Position numbers and translations under genes: made by a program
The notes under the pieces: generated by a model
What the model was told of the DNA's origin: nothing
What the model saw: the letters and a program-made list of their open reading frames with translations, nothing else
Databases searched by the model: none
Virus record (IMG/VR): IMGVR_UViG_3300037529_000004
Location: 1-37,619 of that record
Direction: 5' to 3' (one strand)
DNA length: 37,619 bases
From: a virus
Shown here: piece by piece, positions 29,255-37,497 of the stretch
Layout: every line of letters begins with the position of its first letter
How positions within the stretch are numbered: position 1 is the first letter of the stretch

Positions 29255-29889
29255 CGCAGTTGCGCCAGGACTGCCGCGATCATCTGAGAGAACGGCTGGT
29301 AAAAGTCCTGACTGAAGGACCGACCGTCTTCGAACGTCAGCGTCAGCACACCCTCGGAGCTCAGGGTCATTGCTGCCAAGCCCGGGCCAGGTGGTCCGGG
29401 CGGGCCGGTAACGGCGTCTCCCCGGTCGCCTTTAGGGCCGGGGGGGCCTGCTTTGCCGCGTGGGCTGAGGAGCTGCCAGCCATCGCCCGGACATGGCCCC
29501 GGATCGTCCCGCAAGGCGACAAACGAGCTGCCGCCGAGCGCCACGACCGAAAGCATATCGTAAGTCTCGCCCTCGCCGTAGGTGCCGCGAACGGTAAACG
29601 AGCGTCCATCCGTGCCGTCGCGGCCGGGAGGCCCTTCGATGCTCTCGCCGGGATCGCCTTTCGGGCCGGGCGCGCCGTCTTTTACATCGAGCAGACGCGC
29701 CGCCATTTTGTCGCAGAACTCGACAGAGGTTCGTGTGTAGCCGATCGTTGCCTGAGCATGGGCCGCCTCCAGAGCGGCGATCTTCGCGTCGAACTCGGCC
29801 CGCAATGCGGCCCAGCGCAGATCATTTTCCCGCTCGATCTGACCGACTGCCGCGCCCAACTCCTCGGCGAGCACCTCGTCACGCGACAA
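29251..29889 (-). CDS. Collagen-like repeat protein between portal and connector
   Basis: 212 residues from a TTG at 29889 with GGGAG seven bases upstream; an ATG at 29946 would lie inside the portal gene. An N-terminal coiled coil (SRDEVLAEELGAAVGQIERENDLRWAALRAEFDAKIAALEAAHAQ) is followed by Gly-X-Y repeats: GAPGPKGDPGESIEGPPGRDG and, later, GKAGPPGPKGDRGDAVTGPPGPPGPG. Between them lies a YDMLSVV module (SFTVRGTYGEGETYDMLSVVALGGSSFVALRDDPG), common in phage fibers. The C-terminus is LTFEDGRSFSQDFYQPF. The mix of coiled coil and collagen suggests a trimeric fiber or whisker on the head-neck. It overlaps the portal by 11 bp. Confidence 0.75.
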   Translation of the reverse strand: MSRDEVLAEELGAAVGQIERENDLRWAALRAEFDAKIAALEAAHAQATIGYTRTSVEFCDKMAARLLDVKDGAPGPKGDPGESIEGPPGRDGTDGRSFTVRGTYGEGETYDMLSVVALGGSSFVALRDDPGPCPGDGWQLLSPRGKAGPPGPKGDRGDAVTGPPGPPGPGLAAMTLSSEGVLTLTFEDGRSFSQDFYQPFSQMIAAVLAQLR

Positions 29890-31243
29890 GGCTGCGCTCC
29901 CTGTAGCGCGCAGAGCGGAACGCGAATCGTTTGCTTGCGGCACCATCGGCGTTCTCCGCCTGGTCGTTGGCCGGCCCTTGCGGCTGCGCCGGTTGCGGAT
30001 TGGGCGGCTGGAGGTTCGCGCCGTAGGAGAGCGGTACATCCTGCTGCTGCACACGAATCTCGTCGCCGCCCTCTACTGGTGGCAGCTCCTCGGAACTGCG
30101 GGCCTCATTTATTGTGAAGACGCGATGTGTGCCGGTTGTCAGTGCTTCGATCCGTTCCTTGAATGCCGATCTCAGCAATACCGATGTATCAAATTCGGTG
30201 TACTCGTCCCGGCCACCGCTTAACTTGAAGAGAGCATCAAATCCAAGCTCGATGTGGTTCAATGTGAACCCCAACCCGGTCGATAGCCACGCCTGATTGA
30301 GAATCTCGGTAGAGCTATAGGTCGTCTCGCCAAGGCCGAGAACTTGCAGCGGGATGCGGTGCGCGAGCGCGATATTCGCCGCGCTCATCTTGAGCAGTTC
30401 AGCAAGCTGCGCATCGACCGCAGAGGTAGACAGCGGAAATGGTTTCATCCCGCCAGTCAGGATCAGCGGCAATCCCTCATTCATCCCGCTCAGCCGTTCG
30501 CTGACCTTATTGCGCAAGGCATCGGTTTGCTCGAGGGGGAACTTTTCCTCGGTGCCGAGAATGAACGAGCTGCGCGCTTGATTCTGGAAAAAAATAATCT
30601 GTTGCTGCAACGCGACATTGTACATACCGAGGTCCAGGGCCGCCGAGAGGATCGGGCTTTCGCCCTTTAGTGGGTGGCGGGGCGTATGCAGCCGGACGTG
30701 CAACACATCGCGCGCCGGCACGGGAGACGATAGGTCGAAACGGCCGTCTACTATTTCATTGCCCGACAGGCTGTAATGGATGCTACCGTCCTCGGCAAGC
30801 GCTACCTGGCCGTCGCGCATTAGGTGGAGTTCTGCGATCTCGGCGCGGTTGTTCCTGACGGCATACGCATAAGCGTTGCCGCTTTGGTACAAAGCGCGGG
30901 TGAGATTAAGCAAAAAGTCGCTGATACTTTGGTAATCGTTCGGCCGGCGCAACATCCGGCTGAGCGCCGAATTGGTTACGCGCTCGCGACCGCCATTCGC
31001 GAGGCCGCGCCAATGATCGCCCGGCAGCATCGCCACGGTCTGCGAATAGGCGCTTTGGCACGCCTCGACCATCGCCGAGCGTTCCCCATAGGGCTGCGGG
31101 TTGTAGCCGGACTGCCAGAAATTCAGATACCGGCCCCAGCTCGCGGCAATGACGCCGTCATTGGTCAGCCACGGGCCGGGACGGTATTTCCCCTCGGCCG
31201 CCTTGCCTTTCCACAGCATCGGCAGCCGGGAGAACAGGCTCAT
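29879..31243 (-). CDS. Portal protein (HK97 family)
   Basis: 454 residues. It carries the HK97 portal pattern: ACQSAYSQTVAMLPGDHWRGLANG, SALSRMLRRPNDYQSISDFLLNLTRALYQSGNAYAYAVRNN, then LHLMRDGQVALAEDG, VLHVRLHTPRHPLKGESPILSAALDLG and LKMSAANIALAHRIPLQVLGLGETTYSSTE, followed by a helical clip and a polar C-terminus (PPNPQPAQPQGPANDQAENADG). It makes the dodecameric DNA gate at one head vertex. ATG follows the previous stop directly (TAAATG). Unusually, it lies downstream of the capsid gene. Confidence 0.93.
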   Translation of the reverse strand: MSLFSRLPMLWKGKAAEGKYRPGPWLTNDGVIAASWGRYLNFWQSGYNPQPYGERSAMVEACQSAYSQTVAMLPGDHWRGLANGGRERVTNSALSRMLRRPNDYQSISDFLLNLTRALYQSGNAYAYAVRNNRAEIAELHLMRDGQVALAEDGSIHYSLSGNEIVDGRFDLSSPVPARDVLHVRLHTPRHPLKGESPILSAALDLGMYNVALQQQIIFFQNQARSSFILGTEEKFPLEQTDALRNKVSERLSGMNEGLPLILTGGMKPFPLSTSAVDAQLAELLKMSAANIALAHRIPLQVLGLGETTYSSTEILNQAWLSTGLGFTLNHIELGFDALFKLSGGRDEYTEFDTSVLLRSAFKERIEALTTGTHRVFTINEARSSEELPPVEGGDEIRVQQQDVPLSYGANLQPPNPQPAQPQGPANDQAENADGAASKRFAFRSARYRERSLVA

Positions 31244-31558
31244 TTAGCGCGTCGTGTAGCCGGGGCCACGGTCGGCGGGCTTTACGTCGCGCTCTTGACG
31301 GCCTTCGCGCGGTCTGCCGCCGGCAAGCGCACGCTCGCGAATCTCGTCGGCCTCCTCTTGTGTCGGCACCGGCGTTTCCGGCGGCTTGCCGAGGTGCTCG
31401 GCAATCTGCTTGTCCGCCTCGTCACGCTCGCGCTCGCCCTCGGCGTGCGGCCTGTCCGCCGGACGCGGCACGTTGCGCGTCGCCGCCTGCGTTCGCTCGC
31501 GCTCCTGCCGTTGCCGCTCCTCTTGCTGCTGCTCCGGCGTTCGTGTGGTCTCTGCCAT
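31244..31558 (-). CDS. Highly charged disordered protein
   Basis: 104 residues, about half of them Glu, Arg, Asp or Gln, with no hydrophobic core (AETTRTPEQQQEERQRQERERTQAATRNVP, RDEADKQIAEHLGKPPETPVPTQEEADEIRERALAGGRP). AAAGGAG precedes the ATG. Probably intrinsically disordered with a short helix in its middle. It lies between the HNH gene and the portal and ends one base before the portal start. A role as capsid or portal assembly aid is possible because of its place and character; there is no direct evidence. Confidence 0.6.
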   Translation of the reverse strand: MAETTRTPEQQQEERQRQERERTQAATRNVPRPADRPHAEGERERDEADKQIAEHLGKPPETPVPTQEEADEIRERALAGGRPREGRQERDVKPADRGPGYTTR

Positions 31559-31572
31559 GGTGTGCTCCTTTC

Positions 31573-32670
31573 CTATAGTAAACGGCCTTGCGCTCGCGCG
31601 TACTCAATCGGGTCTTTATCGTTCTTATCGAGATTGCATTTCGCGCACGTCCATTGCAGGTTTGTCTTATCATTTAGGCCGCCGCGGGATAGCGGCACGA
31701 TATGGTCAAGGTGTCGTTTGACCTTTCGCAAATCGGTGCCGCAGTAGACACACTTATAATTCTGCGCAACGAGGAGCGCTCTAATCTCTGCCGCCGTATG
31801 TGTACCCGTCGCGTTCTTTTTAATAGCGCGCCGCCTATGGACATACGCAAGCACTGTCTCTGGATGCTTCTCGCGCCACTCCTTCTGATACTGCCGCCTA
31901 GCTTCTGCATACGATGCATCTTCACGATACTTGTCTCGAAGGCGCTTATTATAAACGGTCTCTCTGTAGTTCCGGGGCTTCTCCGGGTTTGCTTTCCGCC
32001 ATCGCTTAGTGGCTTCCCGCCGCGCCTCCCGGTTCCTCTGATAATCCTCTCTTTGTCTTTGGTTGAGGCTTTCCTTATTGATCTCTCTATATGATCTTTC
32101 TTGTGCGCGAAGTGCGTCGTAGTTTTCCTGTCTATATAATTTCTTGCGGGCGAGTCGTGCATCGCGCTGTGGCCCAGGCTGCGCCCGCCGGCTCCGCATT
32201 CTGGCATTGATAAGATCCCTGTTTGCATCTTGGTATTTATGCAGGCTGGCGCGTATCTTTTCAGGATTTCTGGCTCGATGCTGCCGATCTCGCTCGCGTG
32301 CGGCTTCAGGATCGGCGGCTCTGCGAACGGCTGCTCTTTCGCGTTTGCATTCGACGCACGAAAACCCGGAAACCGTTCTTTCAGCAATGTGCCCATGCGG
32401 GCATGGCTTACCGGTGAAGTATCGCAATCGTCCCTGTGCAACCGCTTCGTCGCGAGAGACAACATTCGTAAGCTCATAGAACGTTGCCAAATATGACAAT
32501 AGGTCAGCATGAATCCACGGTCGGGAATCGCTGATCGCGCGACATTCGACACATTGCTTGTTACTGGTAAGACGCTCGACAACGTGGCCCCGATAGCACG
32601 GGTCACCAGTAAAGTACCGCTGCAAGCCCTGCGCCACCGCGTCGGCGCGTGATATGATCGGACGGTCCAC
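31573..32670 (-). CDS. Homing-type HNH endonuclease with duplicated Cys/His modules
   Basis: 365 residues from a GTG at 32670. The N-terminus has two copies of one module: SRADAVAQGLQRYFTGDPC, RGHVVERLTSNKQCVEC (residues 7-43) and SRDEAVAQGRLRYFTGKPC, HGHIAERTVSGFSCVEC (72-108), each with C...GH...CxxC, a zinc-binding pattern. Then come about 180 residues of very charged helix (Arg, Glu, Gln, Asn rich), and a C-terminal HNH: YKCVYCGTDL, KRHLDHIVPLSRGG, NLQWTCAKCN. DNA-recognition modules linked to an HNH domain are typical of free-standing homing endonucleases. The gene is clearly more AT-rich than the surrounding late genes and interrupts the capsid-portal order, which suggests recent insertion. 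Confidence 0.88.
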   Translation of the reverse strand: MDRPIISRADAVAQGLQRYFTGDPCYRGHVVERLTSNKQCVECRAISDSRPWIHADLLSYLATFYELTNVVSRDEAVAQGRLRYFTGKPCPHGHIAERTVSGFSCVECKRERAAVRRAADPEAARERDRQHRARNPEKIRASLHKYQDANRDLINARMRSRRAQPGPQRDARLARKKLYRQENYDALRAQERSYREINKESLNQRQREDYQRNREARREATKRWRKANPEKPRNYRETVYNKRLRDKYREDASYAEARRQYQKEWREKHPETVLAYVHRRRAIKKNATGTHTAAEIRALLVAQNYKCVYCGTDLRKVKRHLDHIVPLSRGGLNDKTNLQWTCAKCNLDKNDKDPIEYARAQGRLL

Positions 32671-32702
32671 TTCTCGATCCCCACATGATCGGGTTTTGGA
32701 TA

Positions 32703-32737
32703 GAGCCGGCGTTGTGCTTGTAACACTTCGCCGGCTC
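32703..32737. repeat. Long inverted repeat between capsid and HNH genes
   Basis: GAGCCGGCG (32703-32711) and CGCCGGCTC (32729-32737) pair perfectly over 9 bp around a 17-base loop that itself contains GTG...CAC. No U tract follows on either strand, so it is not a classical terminator. It lies 19 bp after the capsid stop and may be a processing or pausing hairpin, or a boundary of the inserted HNH element. A smaller hairpin (CGATC/GATCG at about 32675-32691) is adjacent. Confidence 0.5.
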
Positions 32738-32755
32738 GCCTTGGACTATAGCACA

Positions 32756-34654
32756 TTATGGGCCGGATGGTGCCCACGATGAGTTATTGGTGTACTGCAC
32801 CATCCCGTCACGCCGCATCGCCCAGGTAACCGTGAGTAGCATTCTGATTGCGATTTGCGCGGTTTGATACATGCTCTGAACTGGAGCGGCCACTGTCGCA
32901 GGTGCCCCAGGTGCCGAGATGTGTAACGGAGAGGTGTCCTCCATATGGAGCGTGGCCTGCTCGGAGGTATCGAACTCAAACCCGCCGAACACCGTCACGA
33001 GGTCCGCCGCGTCGAGGACAATCACCGTGCCGGGCGCCACCGTCGTGCTCTCCACGATGGTGAACCTGGCGGTAAACTGTGCCGCCCAGCCAAAGCTGCC
33101 ATCAGGCCCCGGCGCGAAGCCGAGCTGCATCGACTGCTCCGGGTTCATGATGAGCACCAGCGTGCGGCCGGCATTGGCAGCGTAGAACGGCGCCGTCAAA
33201 GCCGAGATGTCCGCCAGCGCCGCGGCGTAGCCCCCGGCTGTACTGGCCGCCGTTGCATTGATGCCGAACAGGATGCCGGCCGGGCGGATCGCGCTGCCGG
33301 CTGTGGCATCCAAAAACAGCGTGTCGATCGTAAGGTTAGTATCCTCAGTGATCGCGTCGCGGATGATGCCTTCGATGGACGGGTTCGAGTACCGCGCCAT
33401 CTCCCGCGAGAAGACGCTGATGCCACCCATCTTGTGCGGGCTCAAGAGGATCGAGGTCAGGCCCAGCCGGCGCACCGGGATGGGACTTGCCTCTCCGACG
33501 AACGCGCCGGAAATGCTCGGTGTCGCTGCCCGTGAGGGGATCTTTATGACACCTTGCTCGGGACCGAAATTGAGCTGCGTCCCGGCAGCTGCAACACGGG
33601 TGAAGACGGGCGCCGGTGTCAGCGTCGCAAGCCAGGCCGCGGTGCCCTCCTGCACCAGATCGCCCGCCCAGGCCGGCACCGATGTCAACGCACCCGATAC
33701 CGCCGCGCGTGTCACCCAGCCGGTTGCCTCGGCGTCGGGATAGCGCTCCAGCGGATAGCGCTCGCGCAGCGTGTCCTCGATCGACTTGCGCTGGGCCACC
33801 GCGCAAAACTGCGCTGCCGCGGCGCGCCACATGTAGTCGCCCTTGTTGACCTGCGGCGCCGGTGTCCCGAGCGGACGACGTACCGCCGGCAGTTGCGCCG
33901 GCTGCTCGACCGCGCGCAGCGCCAGGCTCTTTTCGGTGCGCTGCTTGGAGGCTAGATCCTTTTCGAGGTACTCCACCTCGTCGTTGAGCTGTTGCGCCTG
34001 CTCGATGTCGTGATCCGGGTTTTCGACATGCGCATGCAGCGCATCCCTGGCGGCGTTTAGTCTGGTTTGTACGTCTTCGATCTGCTGTGAGATGTTCATC
34101 GTCGTTGCCCTGGTACGGGGCTTCCTGTCGGCGTGCTTGCCGGGTGAAATGGAGCGGGTGATTGTCGCGGCGTGCTTGCCGAAAACCAGCTCCATCGTAT
34201 CGTCGGAGATGTCCAACGATTTCGCGATTGCCAGCGCCGCCGGATTTGCCGGAACGCTAACAATACTTGTTTCAACGAGTTCTTGTGATTTGTACCGTGT
34301 GCCGCGCGTGCCCTTGATCGGCTCGGCCTCGATGCCGTGAAAACCGACACTCGCGGCGCGCAGAACACCTTGTTCGACGAGCTTGCGTACCTCGTCGGCA
34401 ATGCGGCTGGTGCCCGGCTCGGCCGGTTGAAACTCGGCCATCAGCGCGTCCTTCGTGACGCGGACATTGCCCCATGTGCCGATAATCTGATCCGGGCGGT
34501 GGTTGAATAGAGCGATCGGGTTGGAACGGAAATTGTCCAACTGCCAGCCCTGCGGCTCCACGATGTCGCCGTACCTGTCTACCGTGGCGTCGCTGAGGAC
34601 ATAGGTAAGCGAGCCATTCGCCTTGCCGGCGGCAGCTTTGCGGATCAAGGTCAT
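32756..34654 (-). CDS. Prohead protease-scaffold-major capsid fusion (HK97 type)
   Basis: 632 residues joining three parts. Residues 1-170 are an S78-type prohead protease: TVDRYGDIVEPQGWQLDNFRSNPIALFNHRPD gives the catalytic H52, AASVGF gives S102, and VETSIVSVPANPAA is the conserved family motif. Residues 187-247 are a coiled coil like the HK97 delta domain scaffold. From about 270 the HK97-fold capsid follows, with TSVPAWAGDL, KIPSRAATPSISGAFVGEASPIPVRR, LSPHKMGGISVFSREMARYSNPSIEGIIRDAITEDTNLTIDTLFLD and the C-terminal AQIAIRMLLTVTWAMRRDGMVQY. Usually protease and capsid are separate genes; here the fused protease would cut the scaffold away. An internal ATG at 34099 (M186) could allow separate capsid synthesis. 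No Shine-Dalgarno precedes the first ATG. Confidence 0.93.
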   Translation of the reverse strand: MTLIRKAAAGKANGSLTYVLSDATVDRYGDIVEPQGWQLDNFRSNPIALFNHRPDQIIGTWGNVRVTKDALMAEFQPAEPGTSRIADEVRKLVEQGVLRAASVGFHGIEAEPIKGTRGTRYKSQELVETSIVSVPANPAALAIAKSLDISDDTMELVFGKHAATITRSISPGKHADRKPRTRATTMNISQQIEDVQTRLNAARDALHAHVENPDHDIEQAQQLNDEVEYLEKDLASKQRTEKSLALRAVEQPAQLPAVRRPLGTPAPQVNKGDYMWRAAAAQFCAVAQRKSIEDTLRERYPLERYPDAEATGWVTRAAVSGALTSVPAWAGDLVQEGTAAWLATLTPAPVFTRVAAAGTQLNFGPEQGVIKIPSRAATPSISGAFVGEASPIPVRRLGLTSILLSPHKMGGISVFSREMARYSNPSIEGIIRDAITEDTNLTIDTLFLDATAGSAIRPAGILFGINATAASTAGGYAAALADISALTAPFYAANAGRTLVLIMNPEQSMQLGFAPGPDGSFGWAAQFTARFTIVESTTVAPGTVIVLDAADLVTVFGGFEFDTSEQATLHMEDTSPLHISAPGAPATVAAPVQSMYQTAQIAIRMLLTVTWAMRRDGMVQYTNNSSWAPSGP

Positions 34655-34668
34655 AATGTCAGGCCAAT

Positions 34669-34691
34669 AAAAAAGGCCCCGAAAGGGGCCT
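34669..34691 (-). terminator. Strong terminator-like hairpin just before the capsid gene
   Basis: Minus strand: AGGCCCC-TTTC-GGGGCCT followed by TTTTT, a 7-bp GC stem with a tetraloop and U tract, ending 15 bases before the capsid ATG and beginning 26 bp after the kinase gene stop. It would split the late operon into a terminase module and a structural module unless antitermination or a hidden promoter operates. It is the best intrinsic terminator in the window together with that at 13611. Confidence 0.8.
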
Positions 34692-34716
34692 CGTGTGTGG
34701 GTGCTGTTGACTTCGC

Positions 34717-35265
34717 CTAGCCGGCGGCGTTCACTGCCTCCGGCCAGCCATCCAGGCCGATCGTGCGCCCCGTTCCGAGAACCACAACATCATCCTCGCG
34801 CAACGCGAACAACTCGAAATACCGCCGCACCGCAGAGGCGCGCACCGGATCATCACTGACCCGCGCCAGGCACTCCCGGAAGGGCGTTGTCACAACAACA
34901 ATCGCCTCCGGCTGCAATCTGTCCTGCCACCACTGCCGCCACGTGGCACACGGCTCGCTAACGATGAACCAGGCCCGCGGCCAGGGCGGCTCGGCATTCG
35001 ACAGCCGTAACAGGTCGTGGTTGCGCCGCTCCAGCGCACGCGCTAACCAGCGATCCTTCTGCGCCTGCGTCGGGTGCGCCGTGGAAGCTCCGGCGTAATC
35101 GAGAATGATCTCATCCAGATCGAGCACCAGATCCCCTGGCTGGCTGTACTGGCGGACATAGTGCGTCTTTCCGGCTCCCGGTGCGCCGGTAACGATGACA
35201 AGCGGGATGGTCGAGGGCTTCAGATAGGACGGATGGGCGCGTTGCTGACCGGGTGACGATCTCAT
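34717..35265 (-). CDS. P-loop kinase-like ATPase
   Basis: 182 residues. Start at 35265 overlaps the previous stop as ATGA. Walker A is GAPGAGKT at residues 27-34 after an IPLVIVTG strand; VLDLDEII then acts as the D-x-D motif (LID-like), with a helical middle and VVVTTPFRECLARVSDDP and RRYFELFALREDDVVVLG near the end. The pattern is that of zeta-toxin/polynucleotide-kinase-like P-loop proteins found near phage terminases, often fused to HNH domains. Here HNH is separate. The substrate is unknown; DNA-end or small-molecule phosphorylation is possible. The terminator at 34669 lies just after it. Confidence 0.75.
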   Translation of the reverse strand: MRSSPGQQRAHPSYLKPSTIPLVIVTGAPGAGKTHYVRQYSQPGDLVLDLDEIILDYAGASTAHPTQAQKDRWLARALERRNHDLLRLSNAEPPWPRAWFIVSEPCATWRQWWQDRLQPEAIVVVTTPFRECLARVSDDPVRASAVRRYFELFALREDDVVVLGTGRTIGLDGWPEAVNAAG

Positions 35266-35498
35266 CTCTGTTCCGTATGGCGTGCCATGTATTCGCCGCA
35301 CCAATCGGTCGGGCTGGTTCTCGGAAAATCCGCTTGGCTGGCGCATTGGCCGACAAGGTCTAGCGCCTCTTCATCCCGTCGCGAAATCGCCAGGCACAAA
35401 CCATAAAACTCCGTCAAGGACGGTCTCGGCGCGTGCCGGCGACATTCTTCGGATGGATCATCATAAAACCTGCAATTCTCGCATCGCACGTCGCTCAT
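35262..35498 (-). CDS. Small Cys-rich, likely metal-binding protein
   Basis: 78 residues; start overlaps the terminase stop (ATGA). SDVRCENCRFYDDPSEECRRHAPRPSLTEFYGLCLAIS...DWCGEYMAR holds CxxC (C6, C9) with further cysteines at 19, 35, 52 and 67. The CxxCxFx...eCrRxAP...DWCGE pattern is a small family found in phages, probably binding zinc or an iron-sulfur cluster. The partner is unknown. It lies between terminase and the P-loop kinase in a coupled block. Confidence 0.7.
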   Translation of the reverse strand: MSDVRCENCRFYDDPSEECRRHAPRPSLTEFYGLCLAISRRDEEALDLVGQCASQADFPRTSPTDWCGEYMARHTEQR

Positions 35499-37021
35499 GC
35501 GACCATGCTCAGTACGTCCAACGGGTCGGCGCTCTCCAATGGCGCGACGCCTGCCATCATTGCCAATGCCACCGCGCCATCAATGCGGCCCGCGCTCTTG
35601 TGCTTGGCGAGCTTGCGGTTGCCGGCGTGGTCGGTCTCAACAACCGCGTTGCCCATGCACATCGTCAGCACCGGATGCCCGCCATGCGCAAGCCGCTGGT
35701 TCAGGATCTCGGCTTCCAGAGCACGCAAGGCTGGCGACATGCTGTAGTAACCCTGGCCGAAATCAACAAAGTGCTCATCAAGCTGCTCCTCGGTGAACCC
35801 GGCTTGTAACAACCACGGACGCAGATGCTTCATGCCCCAGCGGTCGAACGCCACCTTGCGGACATCGTACTCGTCGAAGATGCTGCGCAAATACTCGGCA
35901 ACATATTGATAATCCACGCTCTTGCCCGGCGCCGCCAGCAGATAGCCCTGATCGTGCCAAATGTCATACGGCACGCGATCGGCGCGCGCCTTGGCATGCA
36001 ACGTGTCGCCTGGCAGCCAGAATGTCGGCTCGATGTGCCAGATGCCATCAATGCACGCACCCAGCACAAGCGCCGTCAAATCGGCCGTACTGGACAAATC
36101 CAATCCGGCATAAACCGGATAGCCGGCCAATGATTGCACATCGCCACCACATGCCGCCCAAACGCTGCGGGAAACGAACGGTGTGCTCGCCTCGACCCGC
36201 TGGTTCAGATACAGCCAACGAAACGTGCTCTCGGCTGTCGGCATGCGCGTGGCGCGCTCTGCCGCCTCCTCCACGTCCTGCAGAGAGCGGAAAATGCCTA
36301 AGGCCGGGTTAGCCGCTTTCCACGCCTCCCGGTCCATCAGATCGCACTCCTCCGGCGCGGCATGGACGTGAGAGACAATGTGCGGGTCTTCGGAGATGCG
36401 CGCATCGTCCAGCCAGCGTGAAAACAGGTCGTTCGGCGACGGCGCCTGCGTCGATATGGCAATCAAGAGGCTCTTGCCGGCATAGGCCCCTTGGCTGGTC
36501 TCGATCGCCTCGATAAAGGCGTCATAGGGACCGCGAACCTGCCCCACTTCGTCCAAGATTGCCACAATTGGCGAGCCGCCATGTGCGCCCTTGGCCTCCG
36601 CCGCGATCGCCTGGTACTCGACGTTCATCGGCAATCCCACCAGCGTCTTCTGACTCGGCACCGGCTTGATGATGCCCCTCAATTCCGGGCCGAGCTGCAC
36701 CATCTTGGCGGCGTAGTTGTAGACCTCAGCCGCCTGCTTGCGGCTCCTGGCCCCGGAGATGATGCGCGAGTTTTGGTATGCCTCCGGGCCGACAAGATGC
36801 GCCAGCAACAACATCGCTATCGTGCTGGTTTTTGAGTTCTTTCTTGCCATGCTGAGATAGGCCCGGCTCGTCCCCGCCGGGTTGTCGTACACGTCCAGGA
36901 TGAAACGCTTCTGAAAGTCCAGCAGCTTGACCGGCTGGCCGAGCAGCACACCCTCGGGCACGCGGCAATAGGTCTGAATAAATTGAACTACCTTCTCACC
37001 GCGGGTCATCTCTGCGGCCAT
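35495..37021 (-). CDS. terL: Terminase large subunit
   Basis: 508 residues. The ATPase domain has the deviant Walker A SMARKNSKTS (57-66), as in HK97-like terminases, and Walker B VAILDEVG (153-160 with D157 and E158). The C-terminal RNase-H-like nuclease has GLDLSSTADLTAL as its first acidic motif, DQGYLLAAPGKSVDY, VAFDRWGMKHLRP with its aspartate, and IDGAVALAMMAG near the end. The enzyme drives DNA into the procapsid and cuts genome units. ATG overlaps the terS stop by one base (TGATG). Confidence 0.96.
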   Translation of the reverse strand: MAAEMTRGEKVVQFIQTYCRVPEGVLLGQPVKLLDFQKRFILDVYDNPAGTSRAYLSMARKNSKTSTIAMLLLAHLVGPEAYQNSRIISGARSRKQAAEVYNYAAKMVQLGPELRGIIKPVPSQKTLVGLPMNVEYQAIAAEAKGAHGGSPIVAILDEVGQVRGPYDAFIEAIETSQGAYAGKSLLIAISTQAPSPNDLFSRWLDDARISEDPHIVSHVHAAPEECDLMDREAWKAANPALGIFRSLQDVEEAAERATRMPTAESTFRWLYLNQRVEASTPFVSRSVWAACGGDVQSLAGYPVYAGLDLSSTADLTALVLGACIDGIWHIEPTFWLPGDTLHAKARADRVPYDIWHDQGYLLAAPGKSVDYQYVAEYLRSIFDEYDVRKVAFDRWGMKHLRPWLLQAGFTEEQLDEHFVDFGQGYYSMSPALRALEAEILNQRLAHGGHPVLTMCMGNAVVETDHAGNRKLAKHKSAGRIDGAVALAMMAGVAPLESADPLDVLSMVA

Positions 37022-37497
37022 CAGTGCGGATGCGCAATCAATCCATCATCGACCCGTGCCGATTGCAAGACGCCGGCCTCGATCGCCTTGGCCCCATCCC
37101 TTCGCTTCGCTATTGCCTCGTGCTTACCCTCCGCAGCGAAGGCATGCAGCGACAGTGTACGGCGTAGCTGCACCACAGCCATAGTCTGCATCTGCACCAC
37201 CTGCTTGCGCGGGTTGAGGGTCGGTACACCATGATGGCCGGACACGACGCCGCCCTCGATGCGCAACATCGCCTGCTCTCTCGTCAAGTCCGCCATCGCC
37301 CGAGCCAATAAAGCGGCAACCTCAATCTTGTGCGTCGTCCATTCTGCTTTGGGACATTCATTGATGATTGCATTAAACAACGGAATATCTTCAAGCTCCA
37401 GCGGTACAGTAGGTGGTGGATGTATTACCTTTGTTGCGGCAGCAACAATTCGTTGTGTTTCAGTTAGTGTGTTGATGGGATTGCGTTTGGACTTCAT
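37021..37497 (-). CDS. terS: Terminase small subunit
   Basis: 158 residues of mainly helix. An N-terminal segment (NPINTLTETQRIVAAATKVIHPPPTVPLELEDIPLFNAIINECPKAEW) includes a helix-turn-helix-like pattern, followed by helices (HKIEVAALLARAMADLTREQAMLRIEGGVV) and an NPRKQVVQMQTMAVVQLRRTLSLHA core, as in P27-type small terminases. It recognises the packaging site and controls the large subunit. It lies directly before terL, from which the assignment gains most weight. No Shine-Dalgarno is seen; the region in front may carry the packaging site. Confidence 0.82.
   Translation of the reverse strand: MKSKRNPINTLTETQRIVAAATKVIHPPPTVPLELEDIPLFNAIINECPKAEWTTHKIEVAALLARAMADLTREQAMLRIEGGVVSGHHGVPTLNPRKQVVQMQTMAVVQLRRTLSLHAFAAEGKHEAIAKRRDGAKAIEAGVLQSARVDDGLIAHPH

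Noticed and set aside
30824-31747. 307-codon plus-strand frame opposite portal and HNH genes
   Set aside because: It spans two well-supported minus-strand genes and has no motif.
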